Under the pieces are notes generated by a model. That model was not told where the DNA came from. It worked only from the letters and a program-made list of their open reading frames with translations, and did no database searches. Positions 51,101 to 63,290 of a DNA stretch of 64,000 nucleotides are shown here, in pieces; position 1 is the first letter of the stretch, and every line of letters starts with the position of its first letter. The position numbers were made by a program, and so were the translations under genes. Source of the stretch: Diprion similis (taxonomy: Eukaryota > Arthropoda > Insecta > Hymenoptera > Diprionidae); the NCBI RefSeq assembly GCF_021155765.1, contig NC_060113.1, forward strand, positions 6,835,001 to 6,899,000, written 5' to 3'.

Positions 51101-54100
51101 GTAACTTTCGATCCGTTACTCGCAGCGTAATGGGACTGCGCTTAATCGATTTCTCTCGCAAAATTAAGTCGGAATAGTGCCTTGAAGAATTAATTGCAGC
51201 ACTTTTCAAAGTCATCGAAATTTTCGCCAAAAATCCGAAGGGGTTAGCCTTACTTTTTTTTGCGATTTTTGGAGTCGAAAATTTCTGATCTCCGAATTGA
51301 TTTGTATGACCGTTTTTTGGCTAATTGGAACCCCAGGAACTCAAAAAACACGTTAAAAAAAGCGTAGGACCAACAACAGAGAAATGACGATGAAGATCTG
51401 CAGTTTTTTGGCTGTAACTTTCGATCCGTTGCTCGCAGCGTAATGGGACTGCGCTCAATCGATTTCTCTCGCAAAATTACGTCGAAATAGTGCCTGAGAA
51501 TATTAATTGCAGCACTTTTCAAAGTCATCGAAATTTTCGCCAAAAATCCAAAGGGGTTAGCCTTACTTTTTTTGCGATTTTTGGAGCCGAAAATTTCTGG
51601 TCTCCGAATTGATTTGTATGACCGTTTTATGGCTAATTGGAACCCCAGGAACTCAAAAAACACATTGAAAAAAGCGTAGGACCAACAGCAGAGAAATGAC
51701 GATGAAAATCTGCAGTTTTTCGGCTGTAACTTTCGATCCGTTGCTCGCAGCGTAATGGGACTGCGCTCAATCGATTTCTCTCGCAAAATTACGTCGGAAT
51801 AGTGCCTGAAAATATTAATTGCAGCACTTTTCAAAGTCATCGAAATTTTCGCCAAAAATCCAAAGGGGTTAGCCTTACTTTTTTTGCGATTTTTGGAGCC
51901 GAAAATTTCTGGTCTCCGAATTGATTTGTATGACCGTTTTATGGCTAATTGGAACCCCAGGAACTCAAAAAACACATTGAAAAAAGCGTAGGACCAACAG
52001 CAGAGAAATGACGATGAAAATCTGCAGTTTTTCGGCTGTAACTTTCGATCCGTTGCTCGCAGCGTAATGGGACTGCGCTCAATCGATTTCTCTCGCAAAA
52101 TTACGTCGGAATAGTGCCTGAAAATATTAATTGCAGCACTTTTCAAAGTCATCGAAATTTTCGCCAAAAATCCAAAGGGGTTAGCCTTACTTTTTTTGCG
52201 ATTTTTGGAGCCGAAAATTTCTGGTCTCCGAATTGATTTGTATGACCGTTTTATGGCTAATTGGAACCCCAGGAACTCAAAAAACACATTGAAAAAAGCG
52301 TAGGACCAACAGCAGAGAAATGACGATGAAAATCTGCAGTTTTTCGGCTGTAACTTTCGATCCGTTGCTCGCAGCGTAATGGGACTGCGCTCAATCGATT
52401 TCTCTCGCAAAATTACGTCGGAATAGTGCCTTGAAGAATTAATTGCAGCACTTTTCAAAGTCATCGAAATTTTCGCCAAAAATCCAAAGGGGTTAGCCTT
52501 ACTTTTTTTTGCGATTTTGGGAGTCGAAAATTTCTGATCTCCGAATTGATTTGTATGACCGTTTTTTGGCTAATTGGAACCCCAGGAACTCAAAAAACAC
52601 GTTAAAAAAAGCGTAGGACCAACAACAGAGAAATGACGATGGGAATCTGCAGTTTTTCGGCTGTAACTTTCGATCCGTTGCTCGCAGCGTAATGGGACTG
52701 CGCTCAATCGATTTCTCTCGCAAAATTACGTCGGAATAGTGCCTGAAAATATTAATTGCAGCACTTTTCAAAGTCATCGAAATTTTCGCCAAAAATCCAA
52801 AGGGGTTAGCCTTACTTTTTTTGCGATTTTTAGAGCTGAAAATTTCTGGTCTCCGAATTGATTTGTATGACCGTTTTATGGCTAATTGGAACCCCAGGAA
52901 CTCAAAAAACACGTTAAAAAAAGTGTAGGACCAACAACAGAGAAATGACGATGAAGATCTGCAGTTTTTTGGCTGTAACTTTCGATCCGTTGCTCGCAGC
53001 GTAAGGGGACTGCGCTCAATCGATTTCTCTCGCAAAATTACGTCGGAATAGTGGCCTAAAGAATTAATTGCAGCCCTTTCCAAAGTCGTCGAAATTTTCG
53101 CCAAAAATCCAAAGGGGTTAGCCTTACTTTTTTTTGCGATTTTTGGAGTCGAAAATTTCTGATCTCCGAATTGATTTGTATGACCGTTTTTTGGCTAATT
53201 GGAACCCCAGGAACTCAAAAAACACGTTAAAAAAAGCGTAGGACCAACAGCAGAGAAATGACGATAAAGATCTGCAGTTTTTTGGCTGTAACTTTCGATC
53301 CGTTGCTCGCAGCGTAAGGGGACTGCGCTCAATCGATTTCTCTCGCAAAATTACGTCGGAATGGTACGCTAAAGAATTAATTGCAGCCCTTTCCAAAGTC
53401 GTCGAAATTTTCGCCAAAAATCCAAAGGGGTTAGCCTTACTTTTTTTGCGATTTTTGGAGTCGAAAATTTCTGGTCTCCGAATTGATTTGTATGACCGTT
53501 TTATGGCTAATTAGAACCCCAGGAACTCAAAAAACATATTGAAAAAAGCGTAGGACCAACAGCAGAGAAATGACGATGAAAATCTGCAGTTTTTTGGCTG
53601 TAACTTTCGATCCGTTGCTCGCAGCGTAATGGGACTGCGCTCAATCGATTTCTCTCGCAAAATTACGTCGGAATAGTGCCCTAAAGAATTAATTGCAGCC
53701 CTTTCCAAAGTCGTCGAAATTTTCGCCAAAAATCCGAAGGGGTTAGCCTTACTTTTTTTGCGATTTTTGGAGCCGAAAATTTCTGGTCTCCGAATTGATT
53801 TGTATGACCGTTTTATGGCTAATTGGAACCCCAGGAACTCAAAAAACACATTGAAAAAAGCGTAGGACCAACAGCAGAGGAATGACGATGAAAATCTGCA
53901 GTTTTTCGGCTGTAACTTTCGATCCGTTGCTCGCAGCGTAATAGGACTGCGCTCAATCGATTTCTCTCGCAAAATTACGTCGGAATAGTGCCTGAAAGAA
54001 TGAATTGCAGCACTTTTCAAAGTCATCGAAATTTTCGCCAAAAATCCAAAGGGGTTAGCCTTACTTTTTTTGCGATTTTTGGAGCCGAAAATTTCTGGTC

Positions 54101-55400
54101 TCCGAATTGATTTGTATGACCGCTTTATGGCTAATTGGAACCCCAGGAACTCAAAAAACACATTGAAAAAAGCGTAGGACCAACAGCAGAGAAATGACGA
54201 TGAAAATCTGCAGTTTTTTGGCTGTAACTTTCGATCCGTTGCTCGCAGCGTAATGGGACTGCGCTCAATCGATTTCTCTCGCAAAATACGTCGGAATAGT
54301 GCCTGAAAATATTAATTGCAGCACTTTTCAAAGTCATCGAAATTTTCGCCAAAGATCCAAAGGGGTTAGCCTTACTTTTTTTGCGATTTTTAGAGCCGAA
54401 AATTTCTGGTCTCCGAATTGATTTGTTTGACCGTTTTATGGCTAATTGGAACCCCAGGAACTCAAAAAACACGTTAAAAAAAGCGTAGGACCAACAACAG
54501 AGAAATGACGATGAAGATCTGCAGTTTTTTGGCTGTAACTTTCGATCCGTTGCTCGCAGCGTAAGGGGACTGCGCTCAATCGATTTCTCTCGCAAAATTA
54601 CGTCGGAATAGTGGCCTAAAGAATTAATTGCAGCCCTTTCCAAAGTCGTCGAAATTTTCGCCAAAAATCCAAAGGGGTTAGCCTTACTTTTTTTTGCGAT
54701 TTTTGGAGTCGAAAATTTCTGATCTCCGAATTGATTTGTATGACCGTTTTTTGGCTAATTGGAACCCCAGGAACTCAAAAAACACGTTAAAAAAAGCGTA
54801 GGACCAACAGCAGAGAAATGACGATAAAGATCTGCAGTTTTTTGGCTGCAACTTTCGATCCGTTGCTCGCAGCGTAAGGGGACTGCGCTCAATCGATTTC
54901 TCTCGCAAAATTACGTCGGAATAGTGGCCTAAAGAAATAATTGCAGCCCTTTCCAAAGTCGTCGAAATTTTCGCCAAAAATCCAAAGGGGTTAGCCTTAC
55001 TTTTTTTTGCGATTTTTGGAGTCGAAAATTTCTGATCTCCGAATTGATTTGTATGACCGTTTTTTGGCTAATTGGAACCCCAGGAACTCAAAAAACACGT
55101 TAAAAAAAGCGTAGGACCAACAGCAGAGAAATGACGATGAAGATCTGCAGTTTTTTGGCTGTAACTTTCGATCCGTAGCTCGCAGCGTAAGGGGACTGCG
55201 CTCAATCGATTTCTCTCGCAAAATTACGTCGGAATAGTGCCCTAAAGAATTGATTGCAGCCCTTTCCAAAGTCGTCGAAATTTTCGCCAAAAATCCAAAG
55301 GGGTTAGCCTTACTTTTTTTGCGATTTTTGGAGCCGAAAATTTCTGGTCTCCGAATTGATTTGTATGACCGTTTTATGGCTAATTGGAACCCCAGGAACT
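48128..55400 (+). repeat. higher-order block, second copy, with one monomer lost and three gained
   Basis: It matches the preceding block at an offset of 6867. The offset then falls to 6555, meaning one monomer is missing near 48.95 kb. After about 52.7-53.5 kb it rises to 7494, meaning three extra monomers. Shared private markers include CGCAAAATACGTCGG (one base deleted) at 46789 and 54283, TTTGTTTGACCG near 46930 and 54425, and GATCCGTAGCTCGC near 47680 and 55173. Similarity at 7494 breaks down after about 55.4 kb. Confidence 0.85.
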
Positions 55401-57470
55401 CAAAAAACACATTGAAAAAAGCGTAAGACCAACAGCAGAGGAATGACGGTGAAAATCTGCAGTTTTTTGGCTGTAACTTTCGATCCGTTACTCGCAGCGT
55501 AATGGGACTGCGCTCAATCGATTTCTCTCGCAAAATTACGTCGGAATAGTGCCTTGAAGAATTAATTGCAGCACTTTTCAAAGTCATCGAAATTTTCGCC
55601 AAAAATCCAAAGGGGTTAGCCTTACTTTTTTTTGCGATTTTTGGAGTCGAAAATTTCTGATCTCCGAATTGATTTGTATGACCGTTTTTTGGCTGATTCG
55701 AACCCCAGGAAGTTAAAAAACACGTTAAAACAAGCGTAGGACCAACAACAGAGAAATGACGATGAAGATCTGCAGTTTTTTGGCTGTAACTTTCGATCCG
55801 TTGCTCGCAGCGTAATGGGACTGCGCTCAATCGATTTCTCTCGCAAAATTACGTCGGAATAGTGCCCCAAAGAATTAATTGCATCCCTTTCCAAAGTCGT
55901 CGAAATTTTCGCCAAAAATCCAAGGGGGTTAGCCTTACTTTTTTTGCGATTTTTGAAGCTGAAAATTTCTGGTCTCCGAATTGATTTGTATGACCGTTTT
56001 ATGGCTAATTGGAACCCCCAGAACTCAAAAAACACATTGAAAAAAGCGTAGGACCAACAGCAGAGAAATGACGATGAAAATCTGCAGTTTTTCGGCTGTA
56101 ACTTTCGATCCGTTGCTCTCAGCGTAATGGGACTGCGCTCAATCGATTTCTCTCGCAAAATTACGTCGGAATAGTGCCTGAAAGAATGAATTGCAGCACT
56201 TTTCAAAGTCATCGAAATTTTCGCCAAAAATCCAAAGGGGTTAGCCTTACTTTTTTTGCGATTTGTGGAGCCGAAAATTTCTGGTCTCCGAATTGATTTG
56301 TATGACCGCTTTATGGCTAATTGGAACCCCAGGAACTCAAAAAACACATTGAAAAAAGCGTAGGACCAACAGCAGAGAAATGACGATGAAAATCTGCAGT
56401 TTTTTGGCTGTAACTTTCGATCCGTTGCTCGCAGCGTAATGGGACTGCGCTCAATCGATTTCTCTCGCAAAATACGTCGGAATAGTGCCTGAAAATATTA
56501 ATTGCAGCACTTTTCAAAGTCATCGAAATTTTCGCCAAAGATCCAAAGGGGTTAGCCTTACTTTTTTTGCGATTTTTAGAGCCGAAAATTTCTGGTCTCC
56601 GAATTGATTTGTTTGACCGTTTTATGGTTAATTGGAACCCCAGGAACTCAAAAAACACGTTAAAAAAAGCGTAGGACCAACAACAGAGAAATGACGATGA
56701 AGATCTGCAGTTTTTTGGCTGTAACTTTCGATCCGTTGCTCGCAGCGTAAGGGGACTGCGCTCAATCGATTTCTCTCGCAAAATTACGTCGGAATAGTGG
56801 CCTAAAGAATTAATTGCAGCCCTTTCCAAAGTCGTCGAAATTTTCGCCAAAAATCCAAAGGGGTTAGCCTTACTTTTTTTTGCGATTTTTGGAGTCGAAA
56901 ATTTCTGATCTCCGAATTGATTTGTATGACCGTTTTTTGGCTAATTGGAACCCCAGGAACTCAAAAAACACGTTAAAAAAAGCGTAGGACCAACAGCAGA
57001 GAAATGACGATAAAGATCTGCAGTTTTTTGGCTGTAACTTTCGATCCGTTGCTCGCAGCGTAAGGGGACTGCGCTCAATCGATTTCTCTCGCAAAATTAC
57101 GTCGGAATAGTGGCCTAAAGAATTAATTGCAGCCCTTTCCAAAGTCGTCGAAATTTTCGCCAAAAATCCAAAGGGGTTAGCCTTACTTTTTTTTGCGATT
57201 TTTGGAGTCGAAAATTTCTGATCTCCGAATTGATTTGTATGACCGTTTTTTGGCTAATTGGAACCCCAGGAACTCAAAAAACACGTTAAAAAAAGCGTAG
57301 GACCAACAGCAGAGAAATGACGATGAAGATCTGCAGTTTTTTGGCTGTAACTTTCGATCCGTAGCTCGCAGCGTAAGGGGACTGCGCTCAATCGATTTCT
57401 CTCGCAAAATTACGTCGGAATAGTGCCCTAAAGAATTAATTGCAGCCCTTTCCAAAGCCGTCGAAATTGT
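53998..57470 (+). repeat. seven-monomer tandem repeat (2186-bp offset)
   Basis: Markers at 53998 (AAGAATGAATTGCAGC), 54283 (CGCAAAATACGTCGG), 54425 (TTTGTTTGACCG) and 55173 (CCGTAGCTCGC) recur exactly 2186 bases later, at 56184, 56469, 56611 and 57359. This gives a second, shorter higher-order unit nested at the end of the larger block. The second unit has more private changes in its first three monomers. Confidence 0.83.
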
Positions 57471-60400
57471 CGCCAAAAATCCAAAGGGGTTAGCCTTACT
57501 TTTTTTGCGATTTTTGGAGCTGAAAATTTCTGGTTTCCGAATTGATTTGTATGACCGTTTTAAGGCTAATTGGAACCCCAGGAACTCAAAAAACACATTG
57601 AAAAAAGCGTAGGACCAACAGCAGAGAAATGACGATGAAAATCTGCAGTTTTTTGGCTGTAACTTTCGATCCGTTGCTCGCAGCGTAATGGGACTGCGCT
57701 CAATCGATTTCTCTCGCAAAATTACGTCGGAATAGTGCCCTAAAGAATTAATTCCAGCCCTTTCCGAAGTCGTCGAAATTTTCGCCAAAAATCCAAAGGG
57801 GTTAGCCTTACTTTTTTTGCGATTTTTGGAGTCGAAAATTTCTGGTCTCCGAATTGATTTGTATGACCATTTTTTGGCTAATTGGAACCCCAGGAACGCA
57901 AAAAACACATGAAAAACAGCGTAGGACCCACAGCAGAGAAATGACGATGAAAATCTTCAGTTTTTCGGCTGTAACTTTCGATCCGTTGCTCGCAGCGTAA
58001 TGGGACTGCGCTCAATCGATTTCTCTCGCAAAATTACGTCGGAATAGTGCCTGAAAGAATTAATTGCAGCACTTTCCAAAGTCGTCAAAATTTTCGCCAA
58101 AAATCCAAAGGGGTTAGCCTTACTTTTTTTGCGATTTTCGGAGTCGAAAATTTCTGGTCTCCGAATTGATTTGTATGACCATTTTTTGGCTAATTGGAAC
58201 CCCAGGAACTCAAAAAACACATAAAAAAAAGCGTAGGACCAACAGCAGAGAAATGACGATGAAAATCTGCAGTTTTTCGGCTGTAACTTTTGAACCGTTA
58301 CTCGCAGCGTAATGGGACTGCGCTCAATCGATTTCTCTCGCAAAATTACGTCGGAACAGTGCCTTGAAAAATTATTTGCAGCACTTTTCAAAGTCATCGA
58401 AATTTTCGCCAAAAATCCAAAGGGGTTAGCCTTACTTTTTTTTGCGATTTTTGAAGTCGAAAATTTCTGATCTCTGAATTGATTTGTATGACCGTTTTTT
58501 GGCTAATTGGAACCCCAGGAAGTCAAAAAACACGTTAAAAAAAGCGTAGGACCAACAACAGAGAAATGACGATGAAGATCTGCAGTTTTTTGGCTGTAAC
58601 TTTCGATCCGTTGCTCGCAGCGTAATGGGACTGCGCTCAATCGATTTCTCTCGCAAAATTACGTCGGAATAGTGCCCTAAAGAATTAATTGCATCCCTTT
58701 CCAAAGTCGTCGAAATTTTCGCCAAAACCCAAAGGGGTTAGCCTTACTTTTTTTGCGATTTTTGGAGCTGAAAATTTCTGGTCTCCGAATTGATTTGTAT
58801 GACCGTTTTATGGCTAATTGGAACCCCAGGAACTCAAAAAATACATTGAAAAAAGCGTAGGACCAACAGCAGAGAAATGACGATGAAAATCTGCAGTTTT
58901 TCGGCGGTAACTTTCGATCCGTTGCTCTCAGCGTAATGGGACTGCGCTCAATCGATTTCTCTCGCAAAATTACGTCGGAATAGTGCCTGAAAGAATTAAT
59001 TGCAGCACTTTCCGAAGTCGTCGAAATTTTCGCCAAAAATCCAAAGGGGTTAGCCTTACTTTTTTTGCGATTTTTGAAGCCGAAAATTTCTGGCCTCCGA
59101 ATTGATTTGTATGACCGTTTTATGGCTGATTGGAACCTCAGGAACTCAAAAAACACATTAAAAAAAGCGTAGGACCAACAGCAGAGAAATGACGATGAAA
59201 ATCTGCAGTTTTTTGGCTGTAACTTTCGATCCGCTGCTCGCAGCGTAATGGGACTGCGCTCAATCGATTTCTCTCGCAAAATTACGTCGGAATAGTGCCC
59301 TAAAGAATTAATTCCAGCCCTTTCCAAAGTCGTCGAAATTTTCGCCAAAAATCCAAAGGGGTTAGCCTTACTTTTTTTGCGATTTTTGGAGTCGAAAATT
59401 TCTGGTCTCCGAATTGATTTGTATGACCGTTTTATGGCTAATTGGAACCCCAGGAACTCAAAAAACACATGAAAAACAGCGTAGGACCCACAGCAGAGAA
59501 ATGACGATGAAAATCTGCAGTTTTTCGGCTGTAACTTTCGATCCGTTGCTCGCAGCGTAATGGGACTGCGCTCAATCAATTTCTCTCGCAAAATTACGTC
59601 GGAATAGTGCCTGAAAGGATTAATTGCAGCACTTTCCAAAGTCGTCGAAATTTTCGCCAAAAATCCAAAGGGGTTAGCCTTACTTTTTTTGCGATTTTTG
59701 GAGTCGAAAATTTCTGGTCGCCGAATTGATTTGTATGACCATTTTTTGGCTAATTGGAACCCCGGGAACTCAAAAAACACATGAAAAACAGCGTAGGACC
59801 AACAGCAGAGAAATGACGATGAAAATCTGCAGTTTTTTGGCTGTAACTTTCGATCCGTTACTCGCGGCGTAATAGGACTGCGCTCAATCGATTTCTCTCG
59901 CAAAATTACGTCGGAACAGTGCCTTGAAAAAATTATTTGCAGCACTTTTCAAAGTCATCGAAATTTTCGCCAAAAATCCAAAGGGGTTAGCCTTACTTTT
60001 TTTTGCGATTTTTGGAGTCGAAAATTTCTGATCTCTGAATTGATTTGTATGACCGTTTTTTGGCTAATTGGAACCCCAGGAAGTCAAAAAACACGTTAAA
60101 AAAAGCGAAGGACCAACAACAGAGAAATGACGATGAAAATCTGCAGTTTTTCGGCTGTAACTTTCGATCCGTTGCTCGCAGCGTAATGGGACTGCGCTCA
60201 ATCGATTTCTCTCGCAAAATTACGTCGGAATAGTGCCCTAAAGAATTAATTCCAGCTCATTCCAAAGTCGTCGAAATTTTCGCCAAAAATCCAAAGGGGT
60301 TGGCCTTACTTTTTTTGCGATTTTTGGAGTCGAAAATTTCTGGTCTCTGAATTGATTTGTATGACCATTTTTTGTTTAATTGGAACCCCAGGAACTCAAA

Positions 60401-61499
60401 AAACACATTGAAAAAAGCGTAGGACCAACAGCAGAGAAATGACGATGAAAATCTGCAGTTTTTCGGCTGTAACTTTCGATCCGTTGCTCTCAGCGTAATG
60501 GGACTGCGCTCAATCGATTTCTCTCGCAAAATTACGTCGGAATAGTGCCCTAAAGAATTGATTGCAGCCCTTTCCAAAGTCGTCGAAATTTTCGCCAAAA
60601 ATCCAAAGGGGTTAGCCTTACTTTTTTTGCGATTTTCGGAGCCGAAAATTTCTGGTCTCCGGATTGATTTGTATGACCGTTTTATGTCTAATTGGAACCC
60701 CAGGAACTCAAAAAACACATTGAAAAAAGCGTAAGACCAACAGCAGAGAAATGACGGTGAAAATCTGCCATTTTTTGGCTGTAACTTTCGATCCGTTACT
60801 CGCAGCGTAATGGGACTGCGCTTAATCGATTTCTCTCGCAAAATTACGTCGGAATAGTGCCTTGAAGAATTAATTGCAGCACTTTTCAAAGTCATCGAAA
60901 TTTTCGCCAAAAATCCAAAGGGGTTAGCCTTACTTTTTTTTGCGATTTTTGGAGTCGAAAATTTCTGATCTCCGAATTGATTTGTATGACCGTTTTTCGG
61001 CTAATTGGAACCCCAGGAAGTCAAAAAACACGTTGAAAAAAGCGTAGGACCAACAACAGAGAAATGACGATGAAGATCTGCAGTTTTTTGACTGTAACTT
61101 TCGATCCGTTGCTCGCAGCGTAATGGGACTGCGCTCAATCGATTTCTCTCGCAAAATTACGTCGGAATAGTGCCCCCAAGAATTGATTGCATCCCTTTCC
61201 AAAGTCGTCGAAATTTTCGCCAAAAATCCAAAGGGGTTAGCCTTACTTTTTTCGCGATTTTTGGAGCTGAAAATTTCTGGTCTCCGAATTGATTTGTATG
61301 ACCGTTTTATGGCTAATTGGAACCCCAGGAACTCAAAAAACACATTGAAAAAAGCGTAGGACCAACAGCAGAGAAATGACGATGAAAATCTGCAGTTTTT
61401 CGGCTGTAACTTTCGATCCGTTGCTCGCAGCGTAATGGGACTGCGCTCAATCGATTTCTCTCGCAAAATTACGTCGGAATAGTGCCCTAAAGAATTAAT

Positions 61500-63290
61500 T
61501 CCAGCTCATTCCAAAGTCGTCGAAATTTTCGCCAAAAATCCAAAGGGGTTGGCCTTACTTTTTTTGCGATTTTTGGAGTCGAAAATTTCTGGTCTCCGAA
61601 TTGATTTGTATGACCATTTTTTGTTTAATTGGAACCCCAGGAACTCAAAAAACACATGAAAAACAGCGTAGGACCAACAGCAGAGAAATGACGATGAAAA
61701 TCTGCAGTTTTTCGGCTGTAACTTTCGATCTGTTGCTCGCAGCGTAATGGGACTGCGCTCAATCGATTTCTCTCGCAAAATTACGTCGGAATAGTGCCTG
61801 AAAGAATTAATTGCAGCACTTTCCAAAGTCGTCGAAATTTTCGCCAAAAATCCAAAGGGGTTAGCCTTACTTTTTTTGCGATTTTTGGAGCCGAAAATTT
61901 CTGGTCTCCGAATTGATTTGTATGACCGTTTTATGGCTAATTGGAACCCCAGGAACTCAAAAAACACATTGAAAAAAGCGTAAGACCAACGGCAGAGAAA
62001 TGACGGTGAAAATCTGCAGTTTTTTGGCTGTAACTTTCGATCCGTTGCTCGCAGCGTAATGGGACTGCGCTCAATCGATTTCTCTCGCAAAATTACGTCG
62101 GAATAGTGCCCTAAAGAATTAATTGCATCCCTTTCCAAAGTCGTCGAAATTTTCGCCAAAAATCCAAAGAGGTTAGCCTTACTTTTTTTGCGATTTTTGG
62201 AGCTGAAAATTTCTGGTCTCCGAATTGATTTGTATGACCGTTTTATGGCTAATTGGAACCCCAGGAACTCAAAAAACACATTGAAAAAAGCGTAGGACCA
62301 ACAGCAGAGAAATGACGATGAAAATCTGCAGTTTTTCGGCTGTAACTTTCGATCCGTTGCTCGCAGCGTAATGGGACTGCGCTCAATCGATTTCTCTCGC
62401 AAAATTACGTCGGAATAGTGCCCTAAAGAATTAATTCCAGCTCATTCCAAAGTCGTCGAAATTTTCGCCAAAAATCCAAAGGGGTTGGCCTTACTTTTTT
62501 TGCGATTTTTGGAGTCGAAAATTTCTGGTCTCCGAATTGATTTGTATGACCATTTTTTGTTTAATTGGAACCCCAGGAACTCAAAAAACACATGAAAAAC
62601 AGCGTAGGACCAACAGCAGAGAAATGACGATGAAAATCTGCAGTTTTTCGGCTGTAACTTTCGATCTGTTGCTCGCAGCGTAATGGGACTGCGCTCAATC
62701 GATTTCTCTCGCAAAATTACGTCGGAATAGTGCCTGAAAGAATTAATTGCAGCACTTTCCAAAGTCGTCGAAATTTTCGCCAAAAATCCAAAGGGGTTAG
62801 CCTTACTTTTTTTGCGATTTTTGGAGCCGAAAATTTCTGGTCTCCGAATTGATTTGTATGACCGTTTTATGGCTAATTGGAACCCCAGGAACTCAAAAAA
62901 CACATTGAAAAAAGCGTAAGACCAACGGCAGAGAAATGACGGTGAAAATCTGCAGTTTTTTGGCTGTAACTTTCGATCCGTTGCTCGCAGCGTAATGGGA
63001 CTGCGCTCAATCGATTTCTCTCGCAAAATTACGTCGGAATAGTGCCCTAAAGAATTAATTGCATCCCTTTCCAAAGTCGTCGAAATTTTCGCCAAAAATC
63101 CAAAGAGGTTAGCCTTACTTTTTTTGCGATTTTTGGAGCTGAAAATTTCTGGTCTCCGAATTGATTTGTCCGACCGTTTTATGGCTAATTGGAACCCCAG
63201 GAACTCAAAAAACACATTGAAAAAAGCGTAGGACCAACAGCAGAGAAATGACGATGAAAATCTGCAGTTTTTCGGCTGTAACTTTCGATC
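61500..63290 (+). repeat. three-monomer tandem duplication (936-bp offset)
   Basis: A block beginning CCAGCTCATTCCAAAG at 61501 is repeated at 62437 almost without change, sharing markers such as TTTTTTGTTTAATTGG, GTAAGACCAACGGCAG and CCAAAGAGGTTAGCC. A visible difference is GATTTGTCCGACCG near 63165 against GATTTGTATGACCG near 62229. A related copy of the first marker lies four monomers upstream at 60252. This is among the most recent-looking duplications in the window. Confidence 0.88.
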
